In this document: positions 60,981 to 64,000 of the stretch, one piece after another
Numbering within the stretch: position 1 is the first letter of the stretch
How the letters are laid out: every line of letters begins with the position of its first letter
From: Microvirga sp. VF16
GTDB lineage: Bacteria; Pseudomonadota; Alphaproteobacteria; Rhizobiales; Beijerinckiaceae
DNA length: 64,000 bases
Assembly (NCBI RefSeq): GCF_016864375.1
Contig: NZ_CP069354.1
Coordinates: forward strand, 1,426,001 to 1,490,000
Direction: 5' to 3'
Made by a program: the position numbers and the translations under genes
The notes under the pieces: model-generated
The model's database searches: none
What the model saw: the letters and a program-made list of their open reading frames with translations, nothing else
What the model was told of the DNA's origin: nothing

Positions 60981-62207
60981 ATGTCGATGACCAACCAAAC
61001 ATCAGCCATGTCCGTTGCATCCCGTCCCATCTCGGCGGAGAGGGTCGCGGTCCCGATCCTGGTTGCCATCAGCATTTCGCATCTGCTGAACGATCTCATC
61101 CAATCGCTGCTGCCGGCGATCTACCCCATCCTCAAGAGCAATTTTCACCTCGATTTCGGCCAGATCGGGCTGCTCACGCTGACCTTCCAGTGCACTGCAT
61201 CGCTGCTTCAACCGATGATCGGCACGTTCACGGACCGGCGGCCGCAGCCATTCTCCCTCGTGGTCGGCATGGGCTTCACCCTGATCGGGTTGCTGACGCT
61301 GTCGCAGGCGGGATCCTATCCGGTCCTGCTTTTGGCGGCGGCGCTCATCGGCATGGGATCCTCGGTGTTCCACCCGGAATCCTCCCGTGTCGCACGCCTG
61401 GCCTCCGGCGGACAGCACGGACTGGCGCAGTCGGTGTTCCAGGTCGGCGGCAATGCCGGAAGTGCGCTCGGGCCCTTGCTTGCCGCCTTCATCGTCGTTC
61501 CCTTCGGGCAGCCGAGCATCGCCTGGTTTTCCGCGGTGGCTCTGCTGGCGATGCTGATCCTGTTTGTCGTGGGGCGCTGGTATCAGGCCAAGCTCGCGGA
61601 TCTGCGCGCCAAGCCGCGCATGAGCGAGGCCGGATCGCTGTTCTCGAAGCGGCGCGTCGTGGTCTCGATCGGAATCCTGATGCTGCTGATCTTCTCGAAG
61701 GATTTCTACGTCGCGAGCTTCACCAACTATTTCACCTTCTACCTGATCTCCAAGTTCCAGCTGTCCGTGCAGGACGCGCAGATCCACCTCTTCATCTTCC
61801 TCGGTGCGCTCGCCGTCGGCACGCTACTCGGCGGGCCCATCGGCGACAGGATCGGACGGCGCTATGTGATCTGGCTCTCGATCCTCGGCGTCCTGCCCTT
61901 CACCCTCGCGCTGCCCTTCGCCGATCTGTTCTGGACGACCGTGCTGAGCGTCATCGTGGGCGTGGTCCTGGCCTCCGCCTTCTCGTCCATCCTGGTCTAT
62001 GCCATCGAGCTGGTGCCAGGCCGCGTCGGCATGATCGCGGGCTTCTTCTTCGGATTCTCATTCGGCATGGCGGGCCTCGGCGCCGCGGCGCTCGGGCATC
62101 TCGCCGACATCACGAGCATCGCGACCGTCTATACGATCTGCTCGTTCCTGCCAGCCATCGGTCTTCTCGCGTATTTCCTGCCGAAGATCGAAAAGCCCCG
62201 GGCCTAG
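60981..62207 (+). CDS. MFS transporter, fosmidomycin-resistance (Fsr) type
   Basis: A 408-residue 12-helix MFS protein. It fits the Fsr group: ISISHLLNDLIQSLLPAIYP (residues 31-50), GMGSSVFHPESSRVARLASG and HGLAQSVFQVGGNAGSALGP, the last two being strongly typical. E. coli Fsr exports fosmidomycin; the natural role is unknown. It is divergent from the CAP-RTX gene and has a 14-bp palindrome just upstream of its start. Confidence 0.9.
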   Translation: MSMTNQTSAMSVASRPISAERVAVPILVAISISHLLNDLIQSLLPAIYPILKSNFHLDFGQIGLLTLTFQCTASLLQPMIGTFTDRRPQPFSLVVGMGFTLIGLLTLSQAGSYPVLLLAAALIGMGSSVFHPESSRVARLASGGQHGLAQSVFQVGGNAGSALGPLLAAFIVVPFGQPSIAWFSAVALLAMLILFVVGRWYQAKLADLRAKPRMSEAGSLFSKRRVVVSIGILMLLIFSKDFYVASFTNYFTFYLISKFQLSVQDAQIHLFIFLGALAVGTLLGGPIGDRIGRRYVIWLSILGVLPFTLALPFADLFWTTVLSVIVGVVLASAFSSILVYAIELVPGRVGMIAGFFFGFSFGMAGLGAAALGHLADITSIATVYTICSFLPAIGLLAYFLPKIEKPRA

Positions 62208-62219
62208 AAGGAAGTCCTG

Positions 62220-62987
62220 TCAGCCCAGCGCCGCCCTTGCGGCGTCCTCCAGAGCCTTCATCGCCATGCGATACGGTCCAGGTCCATGGCTGATGCGGGC
62301 GACACCGAGTTCTGCGAGGCGTGCAGCCGGGGGTGTCTTGGCGCTCGCCATGATGTTCACCGGCAGAGGCGAACCTTCGACGACACGCGCGATGAGCTTT
62401 TCGTCGACGAGGCCCGGGACGAAAAAGCCATCCGCACCGGCATCGGCATAGGCGCGGCCGCGCTCCAGGGCTGTCGCGACATGGCTCTCGTCGTGCTGAT
62501 ACGGAGCCGCGAGCAGGAACACGTCCGTGCGCGCATTGAGGAACGCGGGGATGCCGAGCCGGTCGGCCGCTTTTTTGGCGCCGGTGAGACGCGCAGCCTG
62601 ATCGGCGATCTCACGCAAAGGACCCGACTCGCGAAAACTGTCCTCGATATTGTAGCCGATGGCGCCTGCCTCGATAGCGCGGGCAATCGTGCCGCCGACC
62701 TCGTCCGGGTTGGCGCCGTAGCCGGTTTCCAGATCGATGGTGACCGGAAGATCGGTGGCCGCCACGATGCGTTCGAGATTGGCGATGGCAAGATCGAACG
62801 GCATGAACTCACCGTCCTCGAAGCCATGCGCCGCCGCAACCGACCAGCTGCCGGTCGCAAGAGCCTTCGCGCCGCTTGCCGCTACGGCCTTGGCGCTGCC
62901 CGCATCCCAAACATTGAACAGGATGATCGGTTGTCCGGGAATGTTGAGGGCCCTGAACGTCTTGGCCTTCGTGACTTGATCGGTCAT
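62220..62987 (-). CDS. Isocitrate lyase/PEP mutase family protein
   Basis: A 255-residue PEP-mutase/ICL superfamily protein. It has PIILFNVWDAGSAKAVAASG near residue 20, DLPVTIDLETGYGANPDEVG, IGYNIEDSF and INARTDVFLL-like LNARTDVFLLA, with the Mg-binding acids in place. Single-domain relatives cleave or rearrange oxaloacetate-like or phosphono compounds; many annotated this way are oxaloacetate decarboxylases or of unknown substrate. AAGGA lies just before the ATG. The gap to the upstream ada gene is only five bases, so they share a transcript. Confidence 0.88.
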   Translation of the reverse strand: MTDQVTKAKTFRALNIPGQPIILFNVWDAGSAKAVAASGAKALATGSWSVAAAHGFEDGEFMPFDLAIANLERIVAATDLPVTIDLETGYGANPDEVGGTIARAIEAGAIGYNIEDSFRESGPLREIADQAARLTGAKKAADRLGIPAFLNARTDVFLLAAPYQHDESHVATALERGRAYADAGADGFFVPGLVDEKLIARVVEGSPLPVNIMASAKTPPAARLAELGVARISHGPGPYRMAMKALEDAARAALG

Positions 62988-62992
62988 GTCCT

Positions 62993-64000
62993 TCACCCCT
63001 TGGAGAATGTTGCTGCGAGGCGGCGCTCGTGTTCGAGCAGCCATTGCTTGCGCCAGATCTTGCCACCATAGCCGGTCAAAGATCCATCCGCACCGATGAC
63101 ACGATGGCAGGGCACGATGATGGCGACCTGATTGGCCCCGTTCGCCCGCGCCACCGCGCGGGCCGCGTCGGGACGGTCGAGGAAGCGGGCGATCTCGCCA
63201 TAACTGTGCGTGGTGCCAGTCGGGATTTGGCGCAGGGCCTCCCAGACCGTGGCTTCGAACGGCGTGCCTTTCTGAACGATGGGCACGTCGAACGAGATCG
63301 AGCGGCCGGCAAAATATTCTTCCACCTGATGAGCGAGGGTGTCGAGCATAGGATGCTGCCCGAATGAGATCGGCCCGACGCGCTTGCGCAGTCGCTCGAT
63401 CTCGGTTGGAAGCGCCTTGCGCTCCGCGAATTCGAGCAGATGTACGCCGGCATCGTCCGCGACAGCGAGCATCGCGCCAATGGGCGTGTCGAGCCATTGG
63501 GCAGTCAGGATCTGACGCGTTGTCGTGCGGATCGGTGCGTCGCCGATGAGCTTGCTGATCGCATCGCGAAAGCCGCTGCCGGACTCATAGCCGGCATCGA
63601 GTTGGGCATCCATCACGGAGCCTCCCTGTTGCAATGTGTTCACCGCGAGCCCCAGACGCTGCGATCTCGCGTATTGCGCGAAGGTGATGCCGTATTCGCG
63701 CTGGAAGGCGCGGCGGACAGTAGATGGATCGTAGCCGAGAGCTTTGACATCCTCGGCGCTCCACCGCCGTTCCGGCTCGGCCCTGATCCTGTCCCTCAAG
63801 GTGTCGAGCGCGCCGCTCGTCGGCCGTTTGATGTCGAGGGGCTTGCAGCGCAGGCAGGCGCGAAAGCCTGCATCCTGCGCCGCGTCCCTGCAGGAGAAGA
63901 ACACCACATTGTCGCGCTTCGGCTTGCGGGCCGGGCAGGTCAGGCGGCAGAAGATACCGGTCGTCTTCACGCCCACATAGGCGAACCCCTCATAGGAAGG
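62993..64000 (-). CDS. ada: Bifunctional Ada: AraC-type activator and O6-methylguanine-DNA methyltransferase (5' end beyond window)
   Basis: The visible 335 residues are Ada lacking only its first few dozen residues. The N-terminal zinc domain shows four Cys (visible residues 18, 22, 49, 52) with the same spacing as E. coli Cys38/42/69/72, so it can accept a phosphotriester methyl and switch on transcription. An AraC-type helix-turn-helix (about 85-160, DPSTVRRAFQREYGITFAQY) follows, then the methyltransferase domain with the acceptor Cys in IIVPCHRVIG and the C-terminal GYGGKIWRKQWLLEHE. It handles alkylation repair and the adaptive response. It is transcribed with the PEP-mutase-family gene. 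Confidence 0.95.
   Translation of the reverse strand, partial: PSYEGFAYVGVKTTGIFCRLTCPARKPKRDNVVFFSCRDAAQDAGFRACLRCKPLDIKRPTSGALDTLRDRIRAEPERRWSAEDVKALGYDPSTVRRAFQREYGITFAQYARSQRLGLAVNTLQQGGSVMDAQLDAGYESGSGFRDAISKLIGDAPIRTTTRQILTAQWLDTPIGAMLAVADDAGVHLLEFAERKALPTEIERLRKRVGPISFGQHPMLDTLAHQVEEYFAGRSISFDVPIVQKGTPFEATVWEALRQIPTGTTHSYGEIARFLDRPDAARAVARANGANQVAIIVPCHRVIGADGSLTGYGGKIWRKQWLLEHERRLAATFSKG

Noticed and set aside
63000..63497. N-terminal extension of the PEP-mutase-family protein reaching 63497
   Set aside because: The extension is an out-of-frame reading of ada. The ATG at 62987 has a good ribosome binding site and the family N-terminus.

Overview
This window is GC-rich chromosomal DNA from an alphaproteobacterium of the order Hyphomicrobiales (Rhizobiales). 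A Methylobacteriaceae-type genome such as Microvirga or Methylobacterium is my best guess. The basis is a NepR-EcfG stress locus, a UvrB with a long N-terminal extension, a DnaG whose zinc ligands are largely replaced, the DUF992, DUF3309, DUF1801 and ELM1-like families, and rhizobial-style dispersed palindromic repeats. No similarity search was possible, so the genus is inference. There is no rRNA, recognised tRNA, CRISPR array, transposase or prophage.

Layout. 1-7 kb: infA, the general-stress operon nepR-ecfG with an exact EcfG-type promoter, a DUF3309 peptide, a Tat-exported truncated hemoglobin, small hypothetical genes, a divergent tryptophan-2,3-dioxygenase-like protein, an ArsR-SRPBCC operon with paired operators, and a DUF4242/nucleotide-cyclase fusion. 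7-20 kb: uvrB, a DUF808 membrane protein, a two-part phytase-like secreted protein, a C13-peptidase-like protein between two palindromic repeats, small drug/metabolite-type membrane proteins, a PQQ sugar-dehydrogenase-like protein, a VOC protein and a tricarboxylate-binding protein. 19.6-29.7 kb: an aminotransferase, a DUF992 protein with a second exact EcfG promoter, an EF-G-like GTPase lacking the catalytic His, fadD, then lysR-trxB-ELM1 and lrp. 29.7-43.6 kb: a large RTX protein, a Tat-exported protein, greA-carB, and carA divergent from yqeY, with a short-chain dehydrogenase, GtrA, an MFS exporter, a methyltransferase and a cupin between the car genes. 43.6-47.8 kb: an accessory block (isochorismatase-like, Lrp, LysE, iron permease, VOC) and a repeat-filled gene-poor stretch. 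48-64 kb: dnaG-rpoD, MgtC/DUF4010, lrgAB, two DUF1801 genes, a RibD-C reductase, a serine hydrolase, dctA-like, a CAP-RTX protein, an Fsr-like exporter, a PEP-mutase-family protein and ada cut by the window end.

How it fits together. Housekeeping genes (infA, uvrB, greA, carA, carB, dnaG, rpoD, trxB) are interleaved with stress, envelope and transport genes. Two exact EcfG promoters (GGAAC-N16-CGTT) link nepR-ecfG and the DUF992 gene to one general stress regulon. Palindromic repeats of at least two families sit almost entirely between genes, often at operon ends. The regulatory findings most worth checking are the likely leaderless, doubly operated arsR promoter, the hairpin at the predicted 5' end of the DUF992 mRNA, and a 29-codon ORF followed by a strong terminator. 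No complete new multi-gene system stands out.
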